Under the pieces are notes generated by a model that had not been told where the DNA came from, did no database searches, and saw nothing but the letters and a program-made list of their open reading frames with translations. Shown one piece after another: positions 1 through 9,333 of a stretch of 64,000 nt of DNA. Each line of letters begins with the position of its first letter. The first letter of the stretch is position 1. This stretch comes from Nocardiopsis sp. YSL2. GTDB lineage: Bacteria > Actinomycetota > Actinomycetes > Streptosporangiales > Streptosporangiaceae. Both the position numbers and the translations under genes were made by a program. The DNA lies in assembly GCF_030555055.1 (NCBI RefSeq), contig NZ_JAMOAO010000001.1, positions 4,464,001 through 4,528,000 of the forward strand, written 5' to 3'.

Positions 1-1
1 C

Positions 2-775
<774 letters not shown>

Positions 776-816
776 TGGTTCGGGACGCCTGACCTCCAGG
801 CTGCGCCGGACGAAAC

Positions 817-852
817 GACAGAGGCCGTGCCCCTCGGGGCACGGCCTCTGTC
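817..852. terminator. Bidirectional terminator between lepA and malG
   Basis: A perfect 17-bp inverted repeat (817-833 and 836-852, arms GACAGAGGCCGTGCCCC and its complement) sits between the convergent lepA and malG stops. There is no long U-tract, as is usual for actinobacterial terminators. It can serve both strands. Confidence 0.85.
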
Positions 853-867
853 ATGTGCGGTGGGCGG

Positions 868-1773
868 TCAGCCCTTGACGGCTCCGGAGGTCAGCCCCTC
901 GGTGATGAAGCGCTGCAGGAACCAGAACACGATCAGGGTGGGCAGTGACAGCATGATCGCGCCGACCGAGAACATCCCGAAGTTCGCGTTACGGGACGAG
1001 GCGACCACCTGGTACAGGCCCAGCCCCAGGGTCTTGGCCTCGGTGTCGCGCAGGAACACGCTCGCCAGCAGGAACTCGTTGATGGTCGAGATGAACACCA
1101 GCAGGCCCACGATCGCCAGCACCGGGGTGACCAGCGGCAGCATGATCCGGAAGAAGACCTGGGCGTGTGTGGCCCCGTCCATCTGCGCCGACTCGTCCAG
1201 TTCCTTGGGCACGGTGTCGAAGAAGCCCTTCATCAACCACGTGTTGATGCTGAGCGCGCCGCCCAGGTACACCAGCAGCAGGCCCCAGCGCGTGTCGAAG
1301 CCGATCGCCGGGTAGTACTCGCTGATGGAGGTGAACATCAGATAGAGCGCGACGATCGCCAGGAACTGCGGGAACATCTGGATGACCAGCAGCCCGATCA
1401 GCCCCACCTTGCGGCCCGTGAACCGCATCCGGCTGAACGCGTAGGCGGCCAGCGCGGACAGCAGCACCGTCACCGCCGCGTTCGTGAGCGCGAAGAACAG
1501 CGAGTTGGCGTACCAGGTCGTGAACGGCGTGTTCGCGAACAGGTCCCGGGCGTTGTCCAGGCTGGCCCCCGTGGGCCACAGCTGTGAGCTGCTCAGCGTG
1601 CCGAGCGGGTTGAGCGCGGCCGAGACCACGAACATCACCGGGAAGAGCGCGAAGGCCGCGACCACCCACATGACCACGTGGCGCCAGCCCAGGCGGGTGG
1701 CCCACAGACCGAACCGGGTGCCCGCGCCGCGCCGGTAGCGCCTCTGCGTCGTCCGCACGGTGTCGACCGACAT
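868..1773 (-). CDS. malG: Maltose-type ABC transporter permease MalG
   Basis: A 301-residue inner-membrane permease of a carbohydrate-uptake ABC transporter. About six hydrophobic segments are visible, and the EAA loop that docks the ATPase reads DESAQMDGATHAQVFFRIML. The frame stays open upstream, but the ATG at 1773 has a strong Shine-Dalgarno (AAGGAGG) and overlaps the malF stop as TGATG, so I start there. It should pair with MalF to form the translocation pore. No ATPase gene is present; such systems in actinomycetes normally share a distant MsiK-type ATPase. Substrate (maltose/maltodextrin) is inferred from the neighbouring alpha-glucosidase. Confidence 0.93.
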   Translation of the reverse strand: MSVDTVRTTQRRYRRGAGTRFGLWATRLGWRHVVMWVVAAFALFPVMFVVSAALNPLGTLSSSQLWPTGASLDNARDLFANTPFTTWYANSLFFALTNAAVTVLLSALAAYAFSRMRFTGRKVGLIGLLVIQMFPQFLAIVALYLMFTSISEYYPAIGFDTRWGLLLVYLGGALSINTWLMKGFFDTVPKELDESAQMDGATHAQVFFRIMLPLVTPVLAIVGLLVFISTINEFLLASVFLRDTEAKTLGLGLYQVVASSRNANFGMFSVGAIMLSLPTLIVFWFLQRFITEGLTSGAVKG

Positions 1774-3380
1774 CAGGCCACCTCCTTGAGTGCCTTGCTC
1801 CGCCACAGGCTGGTCACCGAGATCACCGAGACGATCAGGAAGATCATCACCGACAGCGCCGCGGCGTAGCCGTACTGCGCGGTGGCCTCGTTGAAGGCCA
1901 GCCGGTAGGTGTAGGTGATCAACAGGTCGGTGGCACCGGCCGTGGAGTTGTCGGAGAACAGCGGTCCGCCCCTGGTCAGCAGCCATACCGCGTTGAAGTT
2001 GTTGAAGTTGAAGGCGAACGTGGCGACCAGGATCGGCGTCATCGCCACCATCAGCAGCGGCAGCGTGACGTGCCGGAAGGACTGCCAGGGGTTGGCGCCG
2101 TCGATCTGCGCGGCGTGTCCGAGCTCACGCGGGATCGCCTGCAGCGCCCCCGTGGCCACGAGGAACATGTACGGGTACCCCAGCCAGACGTTGGCGAGGA
2201 TGACCGCGACCCGCGCGCCCCACACCGAGCCGAACCAGTCGATCCGCAGACCGAGAATCTGGTTGATGACACCGAAGTCGGTGTTGAACATGTCCCGCCA
2301 GAGCAGGTACATGGCCAGGGAGCTCATCGCGTACGGCAGGACCACCAGAACCCGGTAGAACACCTTGCCGCGCATCCTCGGCACGTGCAGCGTCAGGGCC
2401 ACGGCGAGACCGACGACGAACACCAGGCCGGTCACCGCCACGGCGAAGACGATGTTCCACAGCAGGATGCTGAAGAACGACGCCGCGAACGTCGGGTCGA
2501 GCAGGAAGCGCGCGAAGTTGTCGGCGCCCACGTTGACCTGCCACCCCTGGGGGAGGCGCTGGCCCTCGTCGTTGTAGAAGGCGCCGCGCTCGTCGTCGGC
2601 CGTGTACACCTCGCCGGTCTCGGTGTCGGTCACGCAGTCGCACGACTCGTCGTAGACCCGCAGTGCCCTGCCCTCGTAGGCGGTGGACAGGCCGCTGGAG
2701 CGGATACCCGCGCCACTGCCCGTGGGCACGGCGAACTCCGCCAGCTCGCCGCTGCGCTCGTTGACCTCGGCCGGCGTGAGGATGGTGTAGCCGAACGCCT
2801 CGGTGACCTTCCCCGAGTCCTCGACGGTGGCGCCGCTGAGCTCACTGAGCCCGTCCGCGTCACCGACGTAGGCGCCGCCCTCGTCGTCGGTGAGGAGGAA
2901 GGCCAGCTCACCGGTCTCCGGGTCGCCGACCGTGGCGATCGTGAGGTCGTACTCCTGCGAGTCCGCGGTCCGGGTCACGGACAGGGACTCCACGGCGGAG
3001 ATGGCCTGCTCCTTGCTTCCCCGGTGACCGTCGCTCATGTTGGTCACCGAGGTGCTCATGGTGTAGAGCACCGGGAAGATCTGGAACACCATCAGGAACA
3101 GCACACCGGGCACGAGGTACTTGGCGGGCACGGTGCGCTTGGACAGGTAGACGTAGTAGACCAGGCCCACCACGGCGACGACGAGCCCGATGCCGAGCCA
3201 GTTGCCCCCGAGGTAGAGCGGGAGTACGGCCCACACGCCCAGGGCCGTGAACAGTCCCAGCAGGCCGATCTTGACGATCCGGCCGACCATGGACCCGTCC
3301 CGGGCGAAGCGCCCGCCGGGGAGCGGTGGGGCGGGCGCCCCCTCCGGGGCGCCCGCGTTGTCGGAATCGGAAGCCGCCAC
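1773..3380 (-). CDS. malF: Maltose-type ABC transporter permease MalF
   Basis: A 535-residue permease, partner of MalG. The N-terminus is soluble and Pro/Ala/Gly-rich, followed by membrane segments and a large extracytoplasmic loop (roughly residues 110-300, rich in Asp/Glu/Gly), comparable to the P2 loop that contacts the binding protein in enterobacterial MalF. The EAA motif reads HAAQIDGANPWQSFRHVTLP. It starts with GTG 2 nt after the stop of the upstream binding-protein gene and overlaps malG by one base, so binding protein-malF-malG form one operon. Confidence 0.93.
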   Translation of the reverse strand: MAASDSDNAGAPEGAPAPPLPGGRFARDGSMVGRIVKIGLLGLFTALGVWAVLPLYLGGNWLGIGLVVAVVGLVYYVYLSKRTVPAKYLVPGVLFLMVFQIFPVLYTMSTSVTNMSDGHRGSKEQAISAVESLSVTRTADSQEYDLTIATVGDPETGELAFLLTDDEGGAYVGDADGLSELSGATVEDSGKVTEAFGYTILTPAEVNERSGELAEFAVPTGSGAGIRSSGLSTAYEGRALRVYDESCDCVTDTETGEVYTADDERGAFYNDEGQRLPQGWQVNVGADNFARFLLDPTFAASFFSILLWNIVFAVAVTGLVFVVGLAVALTLHVPRMRGKVFYRVLVVLPYAMSSLAMYLLWRDMFNTDFGVINQILGLRIDWFGSVWGARVAVILANVWLGYPYMFLVATGALQAIPRELGHAAQIDGANPWQSFRHVTLPLLMVAMTPILVATFAFNFNNFNAVWLLTRGGPLFSDNSTAGATDLLITYTYRLAFNEATAQYGYAAALSVMIFLIVSVISVTSLWRSKALKEVA

Positions 3381-3382
3381 GC

Positions 3383-4630
3383 CTACTCGCCGATCTGCTC
3401 GGAGATGGTCTCGGCGGCGGCCTCCATGGCCTCACGGGGGTCCGCTCCGCCGATGATGTCGGCCTGGGCGACGCCCAGCGGCTGCCAGGTCTCGCCCATC
3501 TCCGGGATGGAGGGCATCGGGATACCGTCGGCACCGGCCTCGGCGATCGCGGCGATGTCGGGGTTCTCGGCCGAGACGCTCTCCAGGGCCTCGGTCTGGA
3601 CGGGCGTGCGGGGGTCGATCTCGTACAGGCTGAGGATGAACTCGGTGTCGGTGACGTAGTTGGTCACGAACTCCTCGGCCAGGGCGGAGTTCGCGCTGCC
3701 CTCGGTCACGAAGAACGACTGGTAGCCGATGTAGGGGCTGGCGGGGTCGCCGCCCTCGAAGCCGGGGAAGGGGCTGATCTCGTAGTCGACGCCGGCCTCC
3801 TGGGCGTCGGCCAGGTTCCACGGGCCGGCGACGAAGAAGGCCGCGTCACCGTCGTAGAACAGGGCCGCGTCGTTCTCCAGGCCGATGGAGCGGCGCAGGA
3901 CGCCCTCGCCGTCCTCGCCGTACTCCGCGATCTTCTCCATGGCCTCGACCGACTCGTCGGTGCCCACACCCAGGTCGGAGGGGTCCCACGTGCCGGTGTC
4001 GTCCTGGCCGAAGAGGTAGCCGCCGCCGGAGGTGAACAGCAGGTTCATCCGGTAGGGGTCGCCCTCCTGGGTGACCGCCATGGACAGGACCTCTTCGACG
4101 TCGCCGCCGTCCTTGAGCTCGGTCCCGGTCTCGACGAGTTCCTCGAAGGTCTCGGGGGCGTCAGGGGCCAGCTCGGTGTTGCGCATCAGGAAGAGGTTCT
4201 CCTGCGAGTACGGAACGCCGAAGAGCTGTCCGTCGAAGGACATGGCCTCGAGGGAGGTCTCGTCCAGCAGGGCGGCCTGGTCCTGGGGGAGCTCGATGGG
4301 CTGCACGGCCCCGTTGCGGACGAGGTTGCCGGTCCAGTCGTGCGCGCCGATGAAGATGTCGGGGGCGTTGCCCGCCTGGTGGGCGTTGAGGACGTCGCCC
4401 TGCATGTCCTCGAAGGCCACGGTGTCGACGCTGACGCTGATGCCGTTGGCCTCGGCGAACTCGTCGGCGGCCGCCTCGACGGCGTCGGCGCGCTCGGCGT
4501 CGGTCCAGATGGTCAGGCCGCCCTCGGCCGACCCTCCCTCGCTGTCAGTGTCGCCGCCGCCGGTGCAGGCGGTCGCCATCAGGGCGATGGCGGCGATCCC
4601 CGTGATCGCCGGTGCGCTGCGGAATCTCAT
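3383..4630 (-). CDS. malE: Maltose/maltodextrin-binding lipoprotein 1 (MalE-like)
   Basis: A 415-residue solute-binding protein. The signal peptide MRFRSAPAITGIAAIALMAT runs into a lipobox ATAC, so Cys22 should be lipidated and the protein anchored outside the membrane. The mature part has the type I extracellular solute-binding fold with the family sequence APDIFIGAHDWTGNLV and a WNLADAQEAG stretch typical of MalE. It is first gene of the binding protein-malF-malG operon. A LacI-type operator lies about 100 bp upstream. It resembles the second binding protein in this window along its whole length (both contain PDI.(I/V)G.HDWTG and GVPY..ENL). Confidence 0.92.
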   Translation of the reverse strand: MRFRSAPAITGIAAIALMATACTGGGDTDSEGGSAEGGLTIWTDAERADAVEAAADEFAEANGISVSVDTVAFEDMQGDVLNAHQAGNAPDIFIGAHDWTGNLVRNGAVQPIELPQDQAALLDETSLEAMSFDGQLFGVPYSQENLFLMRNTELAPDAPETFEELVETGTELKDGGDVEEVLSMAVTQEGDPYRMNLLFTSGGGYLFGQDDTGTWDPSDLGVGTDESVEAMEKIAEYGEDGEGVLRRSIGLENDAALFYDGDAAFFVAGPWNLADAQEAGVDYEISPFPGFEGGDPASPYIGYQSFFVTEGSANSALAEEFVTNYVTDTEFILSLYEIDPRTPVQTEALESVSAENPDIAAIAEAGADGIPMPSIPEMGETWQPLGVAQADIIGGADPREAMEAAAETISEQIGE

Positions 4631-4733
4631 GGTGTCTTCCTTCCGGGAGGCCGGTGTGGAGAGGTGCGCATGCGGCTGGCCGGTGGCCCCCGGTCCGTCT
4701 CGAGCATGCGATGTGATGTGACGTTAGCAATAA

Positions 4734-4759
4734 CTTGCAAGCATTGAAAGTCTTTGCAG
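4734..4759. promoter_or_regulatory. Putative LacI-family operator upstream of malE
   Basis: In the 242-bp gap before malE there is a perfect palindrome CTTGCAAG (4734-4741) followed 18 bp later by CTTTGCAG (4752-4759). The same CTTGC/GCAAG half-sites occur before the alpha-glucosidase gene next to the LacI-type regulator. TTGCA-type repeats are the recognition elements I recall for Streptomyces MalR/Reg1. Binding here is inferred. The region is also noticeably richer in A/T than its surroundings. Confidence 0.6.
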
Positions 4760-4872
4760 ACTCTCGGGATAAAGATGTGGAAACACCCAGGAAACGGATG
4801 GGTGATGATGGGCCGAACGTGGTCGTCATGTGACGCGAGGTGATCAATCTGGTCTCGCCTCACACGTTCGGA

Positions 4873-6123
4873 TCACTCCGCGAAGCCCGCGGTGATCAGC
4901 TCCTCGGCCTCGGCGAGCTCCGCCGCGGGGTCCGCACCTGCGATGATGTCCGCACTCGCCTGACTGAACGGCCCCCACACCGCGTCCATCTCCGGGATCG
5001 CGGGCATCGGTACGCCGTTTTCACCGGCATTCTGAAAGGCTTGCAGATCCGGGTCCTGCTCGGACAGCGTCTCCAGGGCGTCCACGAGCGCGGGCACCCG
5101 GGGGTCGGCCTCGTACAGGATCACCGAGAACTCCGGGTCGGAGACGAAGTCGGCCGCGAACGTGCGCGCCAGGTCCGGATCGGAGGCGCCCGCCGCCACG
5201 AAGAAGGTCTGCACACCGATCAGCGGGCGGGCCGGAGCACCGTCCGCGAACGGCGGCACGGGGCTGATCTCGTAGGGAACCCCCGCCTCCTTGATCGCCG
5301 ACAGGCTCCACGGGCCGGTGACGAAGTACGGCGTCTCACCCTCGGTGAACAGCTCCGTGGCGCGGCTCGCCGTCGTGTCGCGCGTCAGCACGCCCGAACC
5401 GGCCTCACCCAGCTCGGCGAGCCGCTCGAAGGCGGCCACCGACTCCGGCGCCGCCACGCCCAGATCCGTGGGGTCGGGGTCGCCAGCGCCGTCCTCGCCG
5501 AAGAGGTAGCCGCCGGCGGAGGTGAACAGGGGGTGCACGTGGTAGGCGTCGCCCTCCTCGCCCACCTGCAGGCCGAGCACCCGTGAGGCCCGGTCGGCGT
5601 CGACCAGTTCGGAGCCGGTCTCGATCAGCTCCTCCAGGGTCCGCGGTGCCGACGGAGCCATGTCGGTGTTGCGGATCAGTGCCAGGTTCTCGGTGGCGTA
5701 GGGGACGCCGTAGACCGCGCCGTCGTAGGTCACCGCGTCCAGGGCTCCGGGCGTGAAGGCCTCGGCCGCCCGCGCGTCCAGGCTCACCGGCGCGACCGCG
5801 TCGGACTCGACCAGCTCCCCGGTCCAGTCGTGCGGACCGACCATGATGTCCGGGCCGAGCCCGCTGGCGTGGGCGCTCACGAAGCTGGCGCGCAGCTCCT
5901 CGTGCTCGACGACGATCACCTCCACCTGCGCGTCGGACGTGCGCGAGTAGGCCTCGGCGAACGTCATCAGCGCCAGGGCGCGCTCGTCGTCGGCCCAGAT
6001 CGTCAGGATCCGGTCCGGTCCGGCGGTGTCGGCGGCGGTGTCCGAACCGCAGGCGGTGAGGGCGAGTGCCAGTCCGGCGGCGGCGCACGCGAGGCGCGTG
6101 CCCGTCGGTGTCAGGGGCCTCAT
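4873..6123 (-). CDS. Maltose/maltodextrin-binding lipoprotein 2
   Basis: A 416-residue paralogue of the MalE-like protein. Signal sequence with lipobox LTAC (LALALTACGSDTAA). It keeps the same landmarks (TIWADDERA, PDIMVGPHDWTGELV, GVPYATENLALIRNTDMAPS, VTGPWSLSAIKEAG). It is separated from malE by 242 bp and lies 196 bp downstream of the alpha-glucosidase stop, with its own GGAGG ribosome site. No second permease pair accompanies it, so it may feed the same MalFG pore with a different affinity or a different oligosaccharide. That sharing is inference; an alternative is recent redundancy. Confidence 0.9.
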   Translation of the reverse strand: MRPLTPTGTRLACAAAGLALALTACGSDTAADTAGPDRILTIWADDERALALMTFAEAYSRTSDAQVEVIVVEHEELRASFVSAHASGLGPDIMVGPHDWTGELVESDAVAPVSLDARAAEAFTPGALDAVTYDGAVYGVPYATENLALIRNTDMAPSAPRTLEELIETGSELVDADRASRVLGLQVGEEGDAYHVHPLFTSAGGYLFGEDGAGDPDPTDLGVAAPESVAAFERLAELGEAGSGVLTRDTTASRATELFTEGETPYFVTGPWSLSAIKEAGVPYEISPVPPFADGAPARPLIGVQTFFVAAGASDPDLARTFAADFVSDPEFSVILYEADPRVPALVDALETLSEQDPDLQAFQNAGENGVPMPAIPEMDAVWGPFSQASADIIAGADPAAELAEAEELITAGFAE

Positions 6124-6273
6124 GGCGTCCTCCAGGGGGGATGGGCGGGGCCCGGGCCATGACCGGTCAGGGCACCGCTGGTGTCGGTGGGGTGAGGGGC
6201 GCGAGCCGAACGGTGGACGGAGTCCGGCGCGCGAGAGGAGGGCCCGGGGCGACCTGTGCCGCGGGGAGGGGTG

Positions 6274-6310
6274 GCGCCGGGGCGGGACGGGCCCGCCCCC
6301 GCCCCGGCGC
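6274..6310 (-). terminator. Terminator after the alpha-glucosidase gene
   Basis: A perfect 13-bp GC stem (GCGCCGGGGCGGG, 6274-6286, with its complement at 6298-6310) begins 10 nt beyond the alpha-glucosidase stop. It suggests the glucosidase is transcribed separately from the downstream binding-protein gene. Confidence 0.65.
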
Positions 6311-6319
6311 TCGGGCGCG

Positions 6320-7933
6320 TCACACGCGCAGCCACACCGCCGTCTCGGCGGGCAGGGACAGGGTGCCCTCGGCCGGGGCGGCCACGGGACCGCTGGAGAG
6401 CAGCGTCTCCGGCGCGGTTCCCTCTCCGAGCGAGATGTCGGCGGACTCGCCGGTGAGGTTCACCGCGCAGCGCACGCCGGGCTCGCGCTCGAAGTACAGC
6501 ACGCCCTCGGGAGCGTCCAGCCAGGTCATCGCCCCGTCGCCGAGCGCGTCGAGCTCACGGCGCAGGCGCAGCGCGCTGGTGTACATCTCCAGGGTCGAAC
6601 CCTCCACGCCGCGCTGGGCGGCACGGGAGAGCCGGCCCCAGCCCTCCGGCTGCGGCAGCCAGGGCGTGCTGCCCTCGGCGCCGAACCCGTAGGGCGCCGC
6701 CCCGTCCTCCCACGGAAGGGGCACCCGGCAGCCGTCACGACCGCGCTCGGTGCGGCCCGAGCGCTCCCACGTCGGGTCCTGGAGGGCGTCCTCGGGCAGG
6801 TCGGTGACCTCTGGCAGGCCCAGTTCCTCGCCCTGGTACAGGTACACGGAGCCCGGCAGGGCCAGCATCAGCAGCGTGGCCGCACGCGCGCGGCGCAGGC
6901 CCTGCTCGCCGCCGCCGAAGCGGGTCACGTGGCGGGTGACGTCGTGGTTGGACAGCACCCAGCTCGTGGTCGCGCCGACCGCGCCGTTGGCGGTCAGGGA
7001 CGAGTCGATCACCGAGCGCAGGTGTCCCGCGTCCCAGGGCGAGGTCAAGTACTCGAAGTTGAAGGCCTGGTGCAGCTCGTCCGGGCGCAGGTAGCGGGCC
7101 ACCCGTTCGGCGTCCTCCACCCACGCCTCGGCGACCATGGTGCGGTCGCCGGGGTAGCTCGCGGCGATGGCCGCCCAGCGGCGGTAGATGTCGTGCACGC
7201 CGTCCTGGTCGAAGTAGGGCAGGGTCGTGCTGCCGTCCAAAAGGTCGGCCTTGGCGCCGTCCTCGATGTCGGGCAGGGCCGGGTCCTTGACCATGCCGTG
7301 CGCGACGTCGATGCGGAAGCCGTCCACACCGCGGTCCAGCCAGAACCGCAGGACGTCGTCGAACTCGTCGTGGACCTCCTGGCTGGTCCAGTCGAAGTCC
7401 GGCTGCTCGGCGTCGAACAGGTGCAGGTACCACTGCTCGGGGGTGCCGTCGGGGCGCTTGAGCCGGGTCCAGGCCGGTCCGCCGAAGATCGAGTTCCAGT
7501 TGTTCGGCGGCTGCTCGCCGTCGGGGCCCCTGCCGTCGCGGAAGATGTAGCGCGAGCGCGCGGGGCTGCCCGGCTCGGCCGCCACGGCCTCGCGGAACCA
7601 CCGGTGCGCCGACGAGGAGTGGTTGGGCACCACGTCGATGATCACGCGCAGGTCCAGCTCGTGCGCGGTGGCCAGGAGCGCGTCGAAGTCCGCCAGGGTG
7701 CCGAAGCGGGGGTCGACGTCACGGTAGTCGGCGACGTCGTATCCTCCGTCGGCGAGGGGAGACACGTAGAACGGGGTCAGCCAGACCGCGTCCACGCCGA
7801 GTTCGGCCAGGTGCGGCAGGCGCTCGCGGATGCCGGCGAGGTCGCCCTCGCCGTCCCCGTCGGCGTCGGCGAAACTGCGGACGTAGATCTGGTAGATGGC
7901 CGCGTCGCGCCACCACTGCGACTTAAGCGCCAT
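6320..7933 (-). CDS. GH13 alpha-glucosidase (oligosaccharide-hydrolysing, cytoplasmic)
   Basis: A 537-residue glycoside hydrolase family 13 enzyme with no signal peptide, so it should act on imported maltose, maltodextrins or isomaltose, releasing glucose. All conserved GH13 regions are visible: DVVPNH (residues 100-105), GFRIDV with the catalytic nucleophile Asp209, VAEAWV with the acid/base Glu269, and NHD with His330-Asp331. The N-terminus WWRDAAIYQIYVRSF is typical of the oligo-1,6-glucosidase/alpha-glucosidase subgroup. It is divergent from a LacI-type repressor, and a paired operator overlaps its promoter region, so maltose-type induction is likely. Exact linkage specificity cannot be read from sequence. 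Confidence 0.93.
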   Translation of the reverse strand: MALKSQWWRDAAIYQIYVRSFADADGDGEGDLAGIRERLPHLAELGVDAVWLTPFYVSPLADGGYDVADYRDVDPRFGTLADFDALLATAHELDLRVIIDVVPNHSSSAHRWFREAVAAEPGSPARSRYIFRDGRGPDGEQPPNNWNSIFGGPAWTRLKRPDGTPEQWYLHLFDAEQPDFDWTSQEVHDEFDDVLRFWLDRGVDGFRIDVAHGMVKDPALPDIEDGAKADLLDGSTTLPYFDQDGVHDIYRRWAAIAASYPGDRTMVAEAWVEDAERVARYLRPDELHQAFNFEYLTSPWDAGHLRSVIDSSLTANGAVGATTSWVLSNHDVTRHVTRFGGGEQGLRRARAATLLMLALPGSVYLYQGEELGLPEVTDLPEDALQDPTWERSGRTERGRDGCRVPLPWEDGAAPYGFGAEGSTPWLPQPEGWGRLSRAAQRGVEGSTLEMYTSALRLRRELDALGDGAMTWLDAPEGVLYFEREPGVRCAVNLTGESADISLGEGTAPETLLSSGPVAAPAEGTLSLPAETAVWLRV

Positions 7934-7958
7934 GTGCGGGGGTCCTTCCCTAGAGCGT

Positions 7959-7978
7959 CTGCAAGTTCTTGCGCAAGA
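7959..7978. promoter_or_regulatory. LacI-family operator between alpha-glucosidase and repressor genes
   Basis: Two overlapping palindromes share the CTTGC core: GCAAG-TT-CTTGC (7961-7972) and the perfect CTTGCGCAAG (7968-7977). The site lies about 30 bp before the alpha-glucosidase ATG and about 55 bp before the repressor start, a good place to control both promoters. It matches the CTTGCAAG element before malE. Confidence 0.7.
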
Positions 7979-8029
7979 TTACCGCCAACTTACGTCCATG
8001 TGACGACCATCTCGACTAGAATCATCGGC

Positions 8030-9160
8030 ATGGGTCCACGACTTGCCGACATCGCGCGGCACGCAGGCGTCAGCGAGGCGACGGTCTCGAGGGTGCTCAA
8101 CGACAAACCCGGCGTCGGCAGCGACACGCGCAAGGCCGTTCTGACCGCGCTGGACGTCCTCGGATACGAAAGGCCCGCCCGGCTCCGGCAGCGCTCCGCC
8201 GGGCTGGTCGGCATGGTCATCCCCGAACTGGAGAACCCGGTCTTCCCGATGTTCGCCCAGGCGGCGGAGGGGGCGTTGGCCCAGCGCGGCTACACGCCGG
8301 TGCTGTGCACCCAGACCCCCGGTGGGATAACCGAGGACGAGTACGTGGAGCTGCTCCTGGAGCGCAACGTCTCCGGCATCCTCTTCGTGTCCGGCCGCCA
8401 CGCCGACACCTCAGCCTCCTACGACCGGTACAACACGCTCGTCTCGCGGCGGCTCCCCATCGTGCTGGTCAACGGGTTCACCGAGGCCATCCCCGCCGCG
8501 TTCATCTCCTGTGACGACCGCGAGGCCGGCCGGCTGGCGGTCAACCACCTCATCGCCCTCGGCCACACCCGCATCGGATTCACCAGCGGCCCCGACCGCT
8601 ACGTTCCGGTCCGGCGCAAGCTGGAGGGGTACCACGCGGCCCTGGCGGCGCACGGACTGAGCGGGCGCGACCTGGTCGAGCTCTCGCTGTTCGGAGTGGA
8701 GGGCGGGCACGCCGCGGCCACGCGGCTCATCGAGCGCGGGGTCACGGCCATGGTCTGCGGCTCGGACATGATGGCGCTGGGCGCCATCCGGGCCGCCCGG
8801 CAGCGCGGACTGCGCGTGCCGGAGGACTTCTCCGTGGTCGGCTACGACGACTCCCAGCTCATCGCGTTCACCGATCCGCCGTTGACGACCGTGCGCCAGC
8901 CGGTCAACGCGATGGCCCTGGCCGCCGTCCGGGCCCTGTGCGACGAGATCGCCGGGCACGCCGTCTCGCACACCGAGTACGTCTTCGACCCCGAGCTCGT
9001 GGTACGCGCCTCCACGGCCGCCGCCCCGACCGGGTACACCGTCCCGGCCTCCCTCCCCGGTAGCCGACACGCCGCGCAGGAGGCCTCCACGCCTTCCGCC
9101 GCCGTCCAGGACGGCTCCGCGCACCCCGGCGCCGACCCGGTCGCCGGTCAGCGCGTCTGA
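8030..9160 (+). CDS. LacI-family transcriptional repressor (MalR-like)
   Basis: A 376-residue LacI/GalR regulator. The N-terminal helix-turn-helix reads LADIARHAGVSEATVSRVLN, followed by the hinge and a periplasmic-binding-protein-like effector domain (SGLVGMVIPELENPVF, ITGE-type ligand core, DDSQLIAFTDPPLTTVRQPV). The ATG is chosen because the HTH begins four residues later; the open frame extends far upstream, but that part is the complement of the glucosidase and binding-protein genes. The C-terminal ~45 residues (Ala/Pro/Ser-rich) extend beyond the usual family end. Divergent position and shared operators make it the likely regulator of the maltose cluster and of itself. Confidence 0.92.
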   Translation: MGPRLADIARHAGVSEATVSRVLNDKPGVGSDTRKAVLTALDVLGYERPARLRQRSAGLVGMVIPELENPVFPMFAQAAEGALAQRGYTPVLCTQTPGGITEDEYVELLLERNVSGILFVSGRHADTSASYDRYNTLVSRRLPIVLVNGFTEAIPAAFISCDDREAGRLAVNHLIALGHTRIGFTSGPDRYVPVRRKLEGYHAALAAHGLSGRDLVELSLFGVEGGHAAATRLIERGVTAMVCGSDMMALGAIRAARQRGLRVPEDFSVVGYDDSQLIAFTDPPLTTVRQPVNAMALAAVRALCDEIAGHAVSHTEYVFDPELVVRASTAAAPTGYTVPASLPGSRHAAQEASTPSAAVQDGSAHPGADPVAGQRV

Positions 9161-9333
9161 CACCCCCGCCCCCGATCCGCCCCCGTGGCACCACTCCGCA
9201 CACCCGCCGGGCGGACCCTCCTCCCTCCGGCCCCCGACCCCGACCCCGACCCCGCTCCTCCGACCGCCGACCGGCCGGTCTGTGCCCTCCGGCTCCGACC
9301 AGGGCACGCCGCCGCGTCGGCGACACTGGAGGC

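Noticed and set aside
6026..8029. Upstream extension of the LacI-type frame to over 1000 codons
   Set aside because: The extension is the complement of the glucosidase and binding-protein genes; the DNA-binding domain begins at the ATG chosen.
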